Shown here one piece after another: positions 18,060 through 26,836 of a stretch of 64,000 nt of DNA; within the stretch, counting starts at the first letter, position 1, and the number at the start of each line of letters is the position of its first letter. Position numbers and translations under genes: made by a program. The DNA lies in assembly GCA_039025235.1 (NCBI GenBank), contig JBCCOS010000013.1, forward strand, positions 1-64,000. The letters run 5' to 3'. The notes below the pieces were generated by a model that was given only the letters and a program-made list of their open reading frames with translations, had not been told where the DNA came from and ran no database searches. The stretch is from MED-G105 sp039025235 (GTDB lineage: Bacteria; Pseudomonadota; Alphaproteobacteria; Caulobacterales; Parvularculaceae).

Positions 18060-19310
18060 CTAATGCAGATTTGGTTGGGGGCCTTGGCCCTTTTCATCAA
18101 TGACGGCACCGCGGCCAAACCGATCTAGTCGGAATGCAGCGGCATCAGGATGCGGCTCATCTTTCGCTATTAGATGCGCGAAGCAAAAGCCGCTCGCTGG
18201 CGTTGCTTTGAAGCCGCCATAACACCAGCCGGCATTTAAATAGAGTCCGTCAACAGATGTTTTATCAATGATCGGGCTGCCATCCATACTCATATCCATG
18301 ATACCACCCCAATGGCGCAGAATCTTCGCTTTCCCGATACGAGGCATCATCGACATAGCGCCCTCGCAAACATCTTCCACCGTTGCTAAATTTCCGCGTT
18401 GGGCATAGCTATTATAGCCATCAAGATCGCCGCCAAAAACGAGGCCCCCCTTATCCGATTGACTGACATAAAAGTGCCCGGCGCCATAGGTAACCACTGT
18501 ATTGAGAACGGGCTTCAAACCTTCCGTTACAAATGCCTGTAAAACATGGCTCTCAATCGGCAAACGTAAGCCCGCCATATTCGCAAGAAGGCTGCTTGAA
18601 CCAGCAACCGCAACACCTACTTTTTCCGCGCCAATGTAACCACGGGTCGTCTCAACTCCCATAACTTTGTTGTTCGAAATGCGAAGCCCGGTCACTTCGC
18701 AACGCTGCACGAGGTGAGCCCCTTCCTGGTCGGCGGCCCGTCCATATCCCCATGCCACAGCGTCATGACGCACCGTCCCGCCGCGGCGCTGTAAGAGACC
18801 ACCCAAAATTGGAAAACGCGCATTATCGAAGTTCAGATAAGGAACTAATCGGCGCACACCTTCTTTATCGAGAAGCTCTGCGTCTACACCGTTTATACGC
18901 ATCGCATTCCCGCGGCGTGCAAAAGCGTGGCGCTGTGGATCAGAGTGAAAAAGATTTAAAACGCCGCGTTGGCTCACCATGGTATTGTAATTCAGAACTT
19001 GCTCTTGATCCTCCCACATCCGCATGGCGCGCTCATAAAAGCGGATATTATCATGGAGCATATAGTTTGAACGAATAATTGTCGTGTTGCGCCCCACATT
19101 GCCCGAACCAATCCAACCCTTCTCAAGAACGGCAATGTTATGAATTCCGAATTCCTTGGCGAGATAATAAGCGGTCGCAAGGCCGTGCCCCCCACCCCCT
19201 ATGATAAGTACGTCATAGGATGAATTAGGTTCTGGTTCGCGCCACATCGGCTGCCAATGACGGTGGCCAGAGACAGCATTCCGGAGGAGATTGAAGGCAG
19301 AAAATTGCAT
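18060..19310 (-). CDS. mgdA: N-methylglutamate dehydrogenase subunit A (SoxB-like beta subunit)
   Basis: 416 residues of the DAO/sarcosine oxidase beta family. The FAD motif is DVLIIGGGGHGLATAYYLA (about 33-51), followed by GWIGSGNVGRNTTIIRSNY, where the covalent flavin histidine region is expected. The C-terminus has INAGWCYGGFKATPASG-type residues close to flavin. This subunit performs the amine oxidation. First of the four mgd genes, 46 bases after gmaS. Confidence 0.93.
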   Translation of the reverse strand: MQFSAFNLLRNAVSGHRHWQPMWREPEPNSSYDVLIIGGGGHGLATAYYLAKEFGIHNIAVLEKGWIGSGNVGRNTTIIRSNYMLHDNIRFYERAMRMWEDQEQVLNYNTMVSQRGVLNLFHSDPQRHAFARRGNAMRINGVDAELLDKEGVRRLVPYLNFDNARFPILGGLLQRRGGTVRHDAVAWGYGRAADQEGAHLVQRCEVTGLRISNNKVMGVETTRGYIGAEKVGVAVAGSSSLLANMAGLRLPIESHVLQAFVTEGLKPVLNTVVTYGAGHFYVSQSDKGGLVFGGDLDGYNSYAQRGNLATVEDVCEGAMSMMPRIGKAKILRHWGGIMDMSMDGSPIIDKTSVDGLYLNAGWCYGGFKATPASGFCFAHLIAKDEPHPDAAAFRLDRFGRGAVIDEKGQGPQPNLH

Positions 19311-19356
19311 GGACTGGGTTCTAAAATAATGAGCGTCGGTTAAAACCGTTTAGGCC

Positions 19357-20667
19357 TTAACAATCGAGAGTCTGTAATCGCTCCCAATCCGTCAGCTGTT
19401 GGCAGTACTCATTCCATTCATCAGATTTAAGCTTGATATAAGCATTGCAGAATTCTGCGCCGAGTGTGGAGTGAAAGACTTTAGATTCTTGAAGTGCGCG
19501 TAATGCATCCAATAGATTCATTGGCAACTTGCGATCAGCATACTCCTCTATGTTCGTACCCGAATACATATCAATATCTAGTCGAGGACCAGGATCACGT
19601 CCTTGCTTAATACCATCCAGTCCCGCTGCTAAAACGCCAGCGGCAAGCAAATAAGGGTTAGTGGCACCATCAGCTAGACGCACTTCAATGCGATCTGGCT
19701 CCGGAATACGGATCATGTGTGTGCGGTTATTACCGGCATACGTTAAAGTATTGGGGGACCATGTGGCTCCTGACGCCGTGCGCGGTGCATTTATTCTCTT
19801 ATAACTATTTACAGTGGGATTGGTCAGGGCCGTTAAAGCGCGCCCGGAATGCAACAGACCACCAATAAATTGATACGCCAGATTGGAGAGCCCTAACTCT
19901 CCGGATTCCTCCGCAAAGACGTTGCCCCCCTCTTTCAACGACCACAAAGATGCGTGTATATGGCATCCATTCCCCGTTAGATGGGCAAAAGGCTTCGGCA
20001 TAAAGGTTGCTCGAAACCCATGTTTTTCTGCAATCGACTTAGTCATGAATTTGAAAAATACATGGCGATCAGCGGTAACCAACACGTTATCATATTCCCA
20101 ATTCATTTCGAACTGCCCATTACCGTCTTCATGATCGTTTTGATAAGGCTTCCAACCAAGAGACAGCATTGCGTCACAAATCTCGGCAATCACTTCATAG
20201 CGACGAAGCAACGCCTGCTGATCATAACAGGGTTTTGATTGGATATCCGCGGGATCAGAAAGAGCATCCCCATTTTGATTAAGAAGAAAATACTCACACT
20301 CAACACCAGTTTTAAGCTGGTATCCTAATTCTGCCGCCTCAGCGATCTGTTTTTTGAGAACATTGCGCGGCGCATGTTCCAGCAACTTATCATCAATAAC
20401 AAGGTCTGTGGGAACCCAAGCGACTTCTGGTTTCCAAGGAAGTTGAATAACGCTATCGGTATCAGGAATTGCAAACATGTCGGCATCAGCAGGACCAAGG
20501 TCCAACCATGCAGCAAAGCCAGCGAACCCAGCACCCGTCTTGGTCATACCATCGGCCGCCTCGGCCGGAACAAGTTTAGATCGTTGAACGCCAAAAAGGT
20601 CTGTAAACGAAAAAAGGAAATATTTGACACCGCGGTCTGCGGCATAGGCTTTTAGTGATTGGGTCAT
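19357..20667 (-). CDS. gmaS: Gamma-glutamylmethylamide synthetase (glutamine synthetase fold)
   Basis: 436 residues of the glutamine synthetase superfamily: N-terminal KYFLFSFTDLFGVQRSKLVPA, catalytic motifs ECEYFLLNQNG, NGQFEMNW, LTGNGCHIHASLW, and NSYKRINAPRTASGATWSPN. GmaS ligates methylamine to glutamate using ATP, making gamma-glutamylmethylamide. It lies between mgsC and mgdA, the standard methylglutamate context. GlnT of rhizobia is nearly identical in layout, so the call rests on the operon. Cytoplasmic. Confidence 0.9.
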   Translation of the reverse strand: MTQSLKAYAADRGVKYFLFSFTDLFGVQRSKLVPAEAADGMTKTGAGFAGFAAWLDLGPADADMFAIPDTDSVIQLPWKPEVAWVPTDLVIDDKLLEHAPRNVLKKQIAEAAELGYQLKTGVECEYFLLNQNGDALSDPADIQSKPCYDQQALLRRYEVIAEICDAMLSLGWKPYQNDHEDGNGQFEMNWEYDNVLVTADRHVFFKFMTKSIAEKHGFRATFMPKPFAHLTGNGCHIHASLWSLKEGGNVFAEESGELGLSNLAYQFIGGLLHSGRALTALTNPTVNSYKRINAPRTASGATWSPNTLTYAGNNRTHMIRIPEPDRIEVRLADGATNPYLLAAGVLAAGLDGIKQGRDPGPRLDIDMYSGTNIEEYADRKLPMNLLDALRALQESKVFHSTLGAEFCNAYIKLKSDEWNEYCQQLTDWERLQTLDC

Positions 20668-20678
20668 TTATTCCCCTT

Positions 20679-22007
20679 TTATTTTACTTCGCCCGGAATC
20701 CACTGGGTCCCTGCGAGGGGAACACGCGCCATAGCAGCAGCCTCAACCGTCAAGGCAACAAGGTCTTCCGGCTCTAGATTTTGGACACGGTTTTTCCCGC
20801 ATGCACGCGCGATCGTTTGGGCCTCCAGAGATAAAACGGACAGAAAATTGGCAAGACGCTTGCCGGCGACAATAGGATCAAGGCGAGATGCCAGTTCAGG
20901 ATCCTGTGTCGATATGCCAGCAGGATCACGCCCCTCATGCCAATCATCATAAGCACCAGCCGTCGTGCCAAGCGCCTTGTACTCTTCTTCCCAATACGGA
21001 TCATTGTCGCCAAGCGCCACAAGGGCGGCAGTACCAATCGATACCGCATCAGCACCGAGCGCGAGAGCTTTTGCAACATCAGCACCATTGCGGATACCAC
21101 CGGAAACGATTAATTGAATCTTTCGATGCATCCCAAGATCTTCTAGTGCCGCAACCGCTGGTCGAATCGCGGCAAGAATCGGGATGCCAACATGTTCAAT
21201 AAAGACCTCTTGGGTTGCCGCGGTGCCTCCTTGCATTCCATCAAGCACCACAACGTCAGCGCCCGCCTTCACCGCCAGCGCAACATCATAATATGGTCGT
21301 GTTGCACCCACCTTTACATAAATTGGCTTTTCCCAATCGGTGATTTCTCTGAGTTCTTCAATTTTGATTTCAAGATCGTCAGGACCCGTCCAATCAGGAT
21401 GACGGCAAGCGGAACGCTGGTCGACGCCGTTAGGCAGTGTGCGCATTTGCGCAACGCGGTCATTTATTTTCTGGCCAAGCAGCATGCCGCCGCCGCCTGG
21501 CTTCGCTCCCTGGCCCACGACCACCTCGATCGCATCGGCTTTACGCAGGTCATCAGGATTCATCCCGTAACGCGACGGTAAATATTGGTATACTAAATGC
21601 TTAGATTGGCCTCGCTCTTCGGGCGTCATACCGCCGTCGCCAGTCGTGGTAGAAGTTCCAGCGATCGATGCCCCACGCCCCAACGCCTCTTTTGCTTGCG
21701 CAGAGAGCGAACCAAAGCTCATCCCAGCGATTGTAATAGGGATTTTAAGCTCAAGGGGTTTCTTCGCATACCGTGACCCAAGCACCACATCCGTCGCGCA
21801 GGTTTCCCGATACCCCTCCAAGGGATACCGAGACACAGACGCACCTAAGAACAATAAGTCGTCAAAATGGGGAACAGACCTTTTCGCACCGCCGCCGCGG
21901 ATATCATAGATACCTGTGGCAGCCGCGCGCCTAATCTCCGAGAGCGTATACGGATCGAATGTCGACGATAGTCTTGGTTCAGTGACGGGTGTTTTTCGAA
22001 TTGTCAT
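20679..22007 (-). CDS. mgsC: N-methylglutamate synthase subunit C (glutamate synthase FMN domain, GlxD-like)
   Basis: 442 residues. Matches the FMN/Fe-S glutamate synthase core: LGRGASIAGTSTTTGDGGM, GQGAKPGGGGMLLGQKI, KVGATRPYYDVALAVKAGADVVVLDGMQGGTAA, and SGGIRNGADVAKALALGADAV for phosphate binding of FMN. ATG 22007 shares its A with the mgsB stop (TGATG). It accepts the gamma-glutamylmethylamide nitrogen unit and makes N-methylglutamate with the two other Mgs subunits. Rhizobial homologues are called glxD. Confidence 0.92.
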   Translation of the reverse strand: MTIRKTPVTEPRLSSTFDPYTLSEIRRAAATGIYDIRGGGAKRSVPHFDDLLFLGASVSRYPLEGYRETCATDVVLGSRYAKKPLELKIPITIAGMSFGSLSAQAKEALGRGASIAGTSTTTGDGGMTPEERGQSKHLVYQYLPSRYGMNPDDLRKADAIEVVVGQGAKPGGGGMLLGQKINDRVAQMRTLPNGVDQRSACRHPDWTGPDDLEIKIEELREITDWEKPIYVKVGATRPYYDVALAVKAGADVVVLDGMQGGTAATQEVFIEHVGIPILAAIRPAVAALEDLGMHRKIQLIVSGGIRNGADVAKALALGADAVSIGTAALVALGDNDPYWEEEYKALGTTAGAYDDWHEGRDPAGISTQDPELASRLDPIVAGKRLANFLSVLSLEAQTIARACGKNRVQNLEPEDLVALTVEAAAMARVPLAGTQWIPGEVK

Positions 22008-22693
22008 CAATAAGAACCAGCATTGTCGATATTGAAATTATATAGCCGGCGAGCTGACCCATAGGCCGTAAAATCGCTGGCAGAAAGCTCTCTGTCCAAA
22101 CCAGCTAGAGCCAATACCTCACGCAACTCGTCACCAAGATCATCGGTCATCGTTTTTTCTTCACAGTCTGCCCCAAGACTTTTTACACTTCCACGCACAA
22201 ATAACTTCGCTTCGTATAACGAATCACCAAGGGCATCACCCGCATCCCCAAGAACAATCATACGCCCGGCTTGCCCCATAAACGCCGACATTGCCCCCAC
22301 ATTTCCTTTAACGACAATGTCGATACCCTTCATAGAGATTCCGCATCGTGCGGAAGCATTGCCGTCAACAATTAGTAGGCCACCATGGGCCGTGGCTCCG
22401 GCTGATTGACTGACATCACCTTTGATATGTACACGGCCGGACATCATATTCTCCGCAACGCCGACGCCCGCAGATCCATGCACTGTCACCGAAGCAGCCT
22501 TATTCATACCCGCACAATAGTACCCAACATGCCCTTCAATGAGGACATCTAACGGTGCGTCAAGGCCAGCTGCCAATGCATGTTTACCATTCGGGTTCGC
22601 GATACGAACGGATTTTTTGCTCCCGCCCGCTAGAGCATGCAACGCCGCATTGACGTCGCGTATTGTTTGGTCGGCAAGGTCAAAGTCAATCAC
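22007..22693 (-). CDS. mgsB: N-methylglutamate synthase subunit B (GXGXG beta-helix, GlxC-like)
   Basis: About 228 residues from GTG 22693, overlapping the mgsA stop as GTGA. It corresponds to the GltB C-terminal GXGXG domain: a right-handed beta-helix with turns such as IEGHVGYYCAGMNKAASVTVHGSAG, GRVHIKGDVSQSAGATAHGG, GIDIVVKGNVGAMSAFMGQ and GDAGDALGDSLYEA. A longer frame to 22738 would overlap mgsA by 49 bases and adds no conserved residues. Confidence 0.9.
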   Translation of the reverse strand: MIDFDLADQTIRDVNAALHALAGGSKKSVRIANPNGKHALAAGLDAPLDVLIEGHVGYYCAGMNKAASVTVHGSAGVGVAENMMSGRVHIKGDVSQSAGATAHGGLLIVDGNASARCGISMKGIDIVVKGNVGAMSAFMGQAGRMIVLGDAGDALGDSLYEAKLFVRGSVKSLGADCEEKTMTDDLGDELREVLALAGLDRELSASDFTAYGSARRLYNFNIDNAGSY

Positions 22694-23559
22694 GCGGCAC
22701 GCTCCCAGAAATAAACCTGGGCAGGCTCCGGTTCCCATACCTTTGCTTGTTCAATTCCCGGCAAGCCAGCGAGCGCTCTGTATTCAGAAGCAAAAGCGAT
22801 TAAGTCATCCGTTTCCGCCATAACCGCTGGCTTACAGGAAATTGGATCACGAAGCACACCGAAGCCAGCCTCGGTCCCGACAACGAACGTAAAAAAGCCG
22901 TCTAAATCATCAAGAGCTCTGCTAAGTGCCTCTCGTAACGTCAGACCTTGGCCTAATCGCCAAGTGATATAAGCCGCCGCAACTTCCGAATCGTTCTCTG
23001 TCTTAACATGAACGCCCTCACGAGCGAGGCGCCGACGTAATGACGCATGATTGGAAAGCGATCCATTATGCACAAGGCATAAGTCAAGACCCGTCGAAAA
23101 AGGATGAGCCCCGTCGATCGTTACGGCCGATTCTGTTGCCATTCGGGTATGTCCAAGCCCGTGCGTACCCACCATCGAAGCCAATTCAAACGATTCTGCC
23201 ACATCTCGGGGGTGGCCAACACCTTTAAAAAGCTCCATTCGATGCCCCGTTCCAACGACCCTAAGGTTGAGGCGAGCCAAAGAACTGATAACTTGGTCAT
23301 ATTTAGATAAAGGAACGTGGAGTACACCGTGATCGCCGCGATAATGAACAGCGTTTACGTCGTCGAGGGTGTCAATACTTGATGGACCATCGAGCTGGAC
23401 GGTTATCTTCAAGGTATCCACTTTTTCGTCAGTATAGAGCGCAACACCAGCACTGTCTGGCCCGCGATCCGCCATACTGTCCAACATCTGCGATAGATGT
23501 AGGCCTAAATGCGCCTGTGGCTTTTCCGTCTTTGCAAAAAGCCCAACAATCCCGCACAT
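22690..23559 (-). CDS. mgsA: N-methylglutamate synthase subunit A (class II glutamine amidotransferase, GlxB-like)
   Basis: 289 residues from ATG 23559, with AAAGG nine bases upstream. The second residue is the catalytic Cys of the Ntn amidotransferase domain (MCGIVGLF). Other landmarks: MADRGPDSAGVA, GTHGLGHTRMATES, LVHNGSLSNH and ENDSEVAAAY. It removes the amine from gamma-glutamylmethylamide for transfer within the MgsABC complex. First gene of the operon; the regulator gene is divergent, 114 bases away, with two palindromes between. Confidence 0.92.
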   Translation of the reverse strand: MCGIVGLFAKTEKPQAHLGLHLSQMLDSMADRGPDSAGVALYTDEKVDTLKITVQLDGPSSIDTLDDVNAVHYRGDHGVLHVPLSKYDQVISSLARLNLRVVGTGHRMELFKGVGHPRDVAESFELASMVGTHGLGHTRMATESAVTIDGAHPFSTGLDLCLVHNGSLSNHASLRRRLAREGVHVKTENDSEVAAAYITWRLGQGLTLREALSRALDDLDGFFTFVVGTEAGFGVLRDPISCKPAVMAETDDLIAFASEYRALAGLPGIEQAKVWEPEPAQVYFWERAA

Positions 23560-23596
23560 AAGAAACAACCTTTTTTATGATGGTACAAAATTGGGT

Positions 23597-23641
23597 ACGA
23601 TATCGTCAAGGTGTGTGAATATTTTTTTCCTGTTAGGAAAA
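23597..23641. promoter_or_regulatory. Operators in the mgsA / XRE-cupin divergent promoter
   Basis: Two symmetric sites lie in the divergent gap. ACGATATCGT (23597-23606) is a perfect 10-base palindrome. TTTTCCT-GTT-AGGAAAA (23625-23641) is a 7+7 inverted repeat, 32 bases before the regulator ATG. Either could be the site where the XRE-cupin protein controls both the methylglutamate operon and itself. This is inference from position. Confidence 0.5.
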
Positions 23642-23673
23642 TTTCTATGTTAAGAGATTAAACGAGAAAAAAC

Positions 23674-24321
23674 ATGGTAGTGACCGAGAAGAAAAAGCAA
23701 AATCAGGCGACAAAACCTTATAAAACTTCATCCAGTGCCCCTGTTGATGACGCGAAATCAACCCTTGAGAAGAGCATTGGAAAGACAATCCAACGCCTTA
23801 GGAAGCAAAAAGATCTGAGCATCAGCGAACTCGCCGCCGCTTCTTCTCTGTCTATTGGCATGTTGAGTAAGGTCGAAAGCGGCCAGACAAGCGCATCACT
23901 TGGGACAATTCAAAAAATATCAAATGCGCTTAGCGTGCCGATGAGTCAGCTATTTGCCGACTATGACGAGCGCAGAGACTGTTCTTTTGTACCCGCAAAC
24001 AAAGGGGTCATAATCGATCGCAGTGGCACTAAAGCTGGGCATCGCTACCAATTGCTCGGCGCCACAATTTCTGGTGACATCGCCCTTGAACCCTATATGA
24101 TCCGACTGGAACGAGATGCTCAGCCGTATACAAATTTTCAACACCGCGGCGTTGAATTTATTCATTTATTGAATGGAACAATGACTTACCAACACGCCGC
24201 AAGAGAGTACGAGATGTCACCCGGAGATAGCTTGCTATTCGACGCAGCCTCGTCCCACGGTCCGAAATGCATTTCCAACGAGCCTGCCGAATTTATATCC
24301 GTTATCGTTTATCAACGATAA
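23674..24321 (+). CDS. XRE-family regulator with C-terminal cupin domain
   Basis: 215 residues. A lysine-rich leader (1-35) precedes the helix-turn-helix (IQRLRKQKDLSISELAAASS, SIGMLSKVESGQTSASLGTI) and then a cupin-2 sensor domain (FQHRGVEFIHLLNGTMTYQ, MSPGDSLLFDAASSHGPKCISNEPAEFISVIV). Such regulators sense a small molecule in the cupin pocket. Divergent from mgsA and followed after 13 bases by an acylase gene with its own ribosome site, so the two are probably one transcript. Likely controls methylamine use; effector unknown. Confidence 0.88.
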   Translation: MVVTEKKKQNQATKPYKTSSSAPVDDAKSTLEKSIGKTIQRLRKQKDLSISELAAASSLSIGMLSKVESGQTSASLGTIQKISNALSVPMSQLFADYDERRDCSFVPANKGVIIDRSGTKAGHRYQLLGATISGDIALEPYMIRLERDAQPYTNFQHRGVEFIHLLNGTMTYQHAAREYEMSPGDSLLFDAASSHGPKCISNEPAEFISVIVYQR

Positions 24322-24334
24322 CTAAGAGGAATTT

Positions 24335-26710
24335 ATGTACAGATTTTTCACCGCAATAGTGTTATGCCTTGTCGTTCTAAATGATGCGGCAGCGGAAGCA
24401 ACTATCGAACGCTTTGGCCCTGACCAAAGAGTGGAAATTACCACCGATACAATGTTCGAATTAGGCGTTGCCCTCGCAACGGTCCAGGCCGACGAGAGTT
24501 TTTGCAAGCTTGCACAAATGATGACGTTCTATGGTGGACAAGCTGCTCGGTATTTGTCACCAAGCCCCACCAATATTGCGCAAGACATAATGGAGCGGGC
24601 TCGTCGGCCGGAGCGTGAACATTTAATGGTTCCCGCAAATGGACCTGACCAATTCGTCAATGGACCGACCCATCACCAAGACGAGCTAGACTTTCTTGCT
24701 GGATATGTGGATGGTTATAATACCTACAGAAAACAAAAGAAACGATTGCGCGAACGCCATCCGGCCTGCGCCGATGCCCCGATTGCAAATTTCAAACTGG
24801 AAGTGAGGCATCTCGCCCACAGTCAACCACCAGATAGTTGCTCGCCATCCTATGACACAGAGATTTTAGCCGCCCAGCCGCCGGCTAGCCGTCGTCGGTC
24901 GTCCTTAAATCGATCAGAGCTTGCACAGATTTCGCCACGACGCCGTAACGCGAGCACGAATTGGGCATTTGGGAGCGACCTAACCGTTGGGGCAAAGAGT
25001 ATTTTATTCGATGCCCCTCATGATTCTACATCTGTTCCTGAAACAGCTTTTCGCTTACGCGTTGCCGGCAAATTTGACTCTTTCGTGCGAATTTATACGG
25101 ATTCCCCCACTTATCATTCTTGGACGAATGGCAAAGTCGCTGGCGGTATAACTTGTCACTATGGACAAGTTTATGCCGTTTACCGCCTCACGTTGGCGCC
25201 GAATAACCCTACACAATATGTCGTAGACGGCGTCACAAAGCAATTAGAAGAACGAAACGTCTCAATCAAAGTGCGCGACTCCAATGGTCACTTAAAAACC
25301 CGTCGACACACTGTTTATCGGTCCGACTTTGGTTTTGTGATGAGCAGCGACGATTATCCTTGGGATGATCAACATGCTTTTGCCATCCGTGAAGTGCACG
25401 AAGGCTTGCCAAGCCTTCTCTTTCACCCCTATCACCCAATGATTTACAATGCAGAAACCGCAGAAGAACTTGTCCAAGCCTATCGGTCACTTGAACGAAA
25501 TGAAGCGGTTCAACTTTCAGCAATCGACCATGAAGGCAATGTCGCCTCAACGCCGAATAGCGTAGTCATCAATCTCGACAATGACCAATGGTCGAACTGC
25601 GCTGTTTATAAAGAAAGAGGTTCCCCTAAAGACTTAAAAGGCTTGCCGATTTTAGACGGGACCAGATCTCAATGTGCATTAAAAACCGCTGACGACCGCC
25701 ATGCACCGGGTGTCATGGCACTGTCCGAGATTCCCTATCACGTCACCAAGACAGCGCTGATGGATAGCAATCAGTCAGTGGCATGGACCAATCCGCGCCA
25801 ACCTATAAAAGGATTTTCACCGCTCATCGATGGCTATAGTTGGTATAGGACCGGACGCGCACGATATCTAGGGCACCGCCGAATTCTTGACGCACGCGCT
25901 AACAGTTCCGATGGGTATCCCGGCAACAAATGGTCGTTTGAGACACTTTGGGATCGGTATACTGATGGTGAGTCTTATTGGGCGGCACGCTTTAAAGATT
26001 CTGTTGTCCAATATTGCACCGATGCGAAACGTGTCATTCGTAATGGCATTTTTGTCGATTTACGCGAAGCCTGCGGTGTTTTAGACGCTTGGGATGGCAA
26101 AACCCGCGCTAGAAGCAGAGGCTACCTGTTATGGAGTGTTTTCTGGAGTGAACTACCAGATGACGGTGAACAATTAAAAGTAGAAGGGTTTTGGATACCC
26201 TTTGGTGGGCTCAGCTTCACTAAGGACGTGTTTAAAGATGCGTTCGACCCGGCCCGGCCTTATGATACGCCGAGTGACTTTGATCCGAAGAAAGTCAATT
26301 TGATTTTAGGCGCTCTTGCCAGAGCCGTGGAGGCATTTGCATTAGAGGGCATACCCCTTAATATTTCAATCGCCGAAGGGCAAACTATTGTTGTTGCCGG
26401 CAAAAGGATACCGCTACCCGGTTGTCAAGCTTCCGATATTTGTGAAAATATTCAATCGAAGTCGGGGCCCGTAACGAGCGTTCTTCGCCAGTATACTGAT
26501 GGTACCTATTTGAATAATGGTGCGCCCCGTTACAAAGGGTCCGGAACGAATTCTGTTATCGGATTATTGGGCAACGGACGCGTGCGTGTAAGATATGGCG
26601 GTCCGTGGTGGGGTGCAGATACCCATCCTTCACGCGGCATACAAACACTCGCTGCGGAAAAATGGGCACGGGGCGAAGGATTCGACATTGAGCTACAGCT
26701 ATCGGAATAA
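24335..26710 (+). CDS. Penicillin-acylase-family Ntn hydrolase, exported
   Basis: 791 residues with a signal peptide (cleaved near AAA, residue 20), alpha region, linker, and beta chain starting at S207-T-N-W (family SNxW) followed by DLTVGAKSILFDAPH. The C-terminal part carries VLDAWDGKTRARSRGYLLWSVFW and the R-G-IQTLAAEKWARGEGFDIEL end seen in aculeacin- and acyl-homoserine-lactone-type acylases. Autocleavage before Ser207 would give two chains in the periplasm. SD AGAGGA precedes the ATG by five bases. The product could release amines or amino acids from N-acyl compounds. Co-transcription with the methylamine regulator hints at this, but the substrate is unknown. Confidence 0.83.
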   Translation: MYRFFTAIVLCLVVLNDAAAEATIERFGPDQRVEITTDTMFELGVALATVQADESFCKLAQMMTFYGGQAARYLSPSPTNIAQDIMERARRPEREHLMVPANGPDQFVNGPTHHQDELDFLAGYVDGYNTYRKQKKRLRERHPACADAPIANFKLEVRHLAHSQPPDSCSPSYDTEILAAQPPASRRRSSLNRSELAQISPRRRNASTNWAFGSDLTVGAKSILFDAPHDSTSVPETAFRLRVAGKFDSFVRIYTDSPTYHSWTNGKVAGGITCHYGQVYAVYRLTLAPNNPTQYVVDGVTKQLEERNVSIKVRDSNGHLKTRRHTVYRSDFGFVMSSDDYPWDDQHAFAIREVHEGLPSLLFHPYHPMIYNAETAEELVQAYRSLERNEAVQLSAIDHEGNVASTPNSVVINLDNDQWSNCAVYKERGSPKDLKGLPILDGTRSQCALKTADDRHAPGVMALSEIPYHVTKTALMDSNQSVAWTNPRQPIKGFSPLIDGYSWYRTGRARYLGHRRILDARANSSDGYPGNKWSFETLWDRYTDGESYWAARFKDSVVQYCTDAKRVIRNGIFVDLREACGVLDAWDGKTRARSRGYLLWSVFWSELPDDGEQLKVEGFWIPFGGLSFTKDVFKDAFDPARPYDTPSDFDPKKVNLILGALARAVEAFALEGIPLNISIAEGQTIVVAGKRIPLPGCQASDICENIQSKSGPVTSVLRQYTDGTYLNNGAPRYKGSGTNSVIGLLGNGRVRVRYGGPWWGADTHPSRGIQTLAAEKWARGEGFDIELQLSE

Positions 26711-26726
26711 AACCTGAAAAAAGCTC

Positions 26727-26826
26727 AGAGCCCTTCGCGGATAAGTATGTGTAGTTGATGGTTCCCGTCCATCAACGCCGCAATAGGTCGAACAATTGTT
26801 CGACCGACAAAACAAAGACTAAGTGC
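26727..26826 (+). repeat. Family A palindromic repeat, copy A1
   Basis: Between converging genes. Parts in order: GAGCCCTTCGCGGATAAGT end, hairpin GTTGATGG-N7-CCATCAAC (26754-26776), and perfect palindrome GGTCGAACAATTGTTCGACC (26786-26805). The third hairpin of the full element (see A2) is mostly lost. Could act as a two-way terminator. Confidence 0.8.
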
Positions 26827-26836
26827 CAAATCACAA

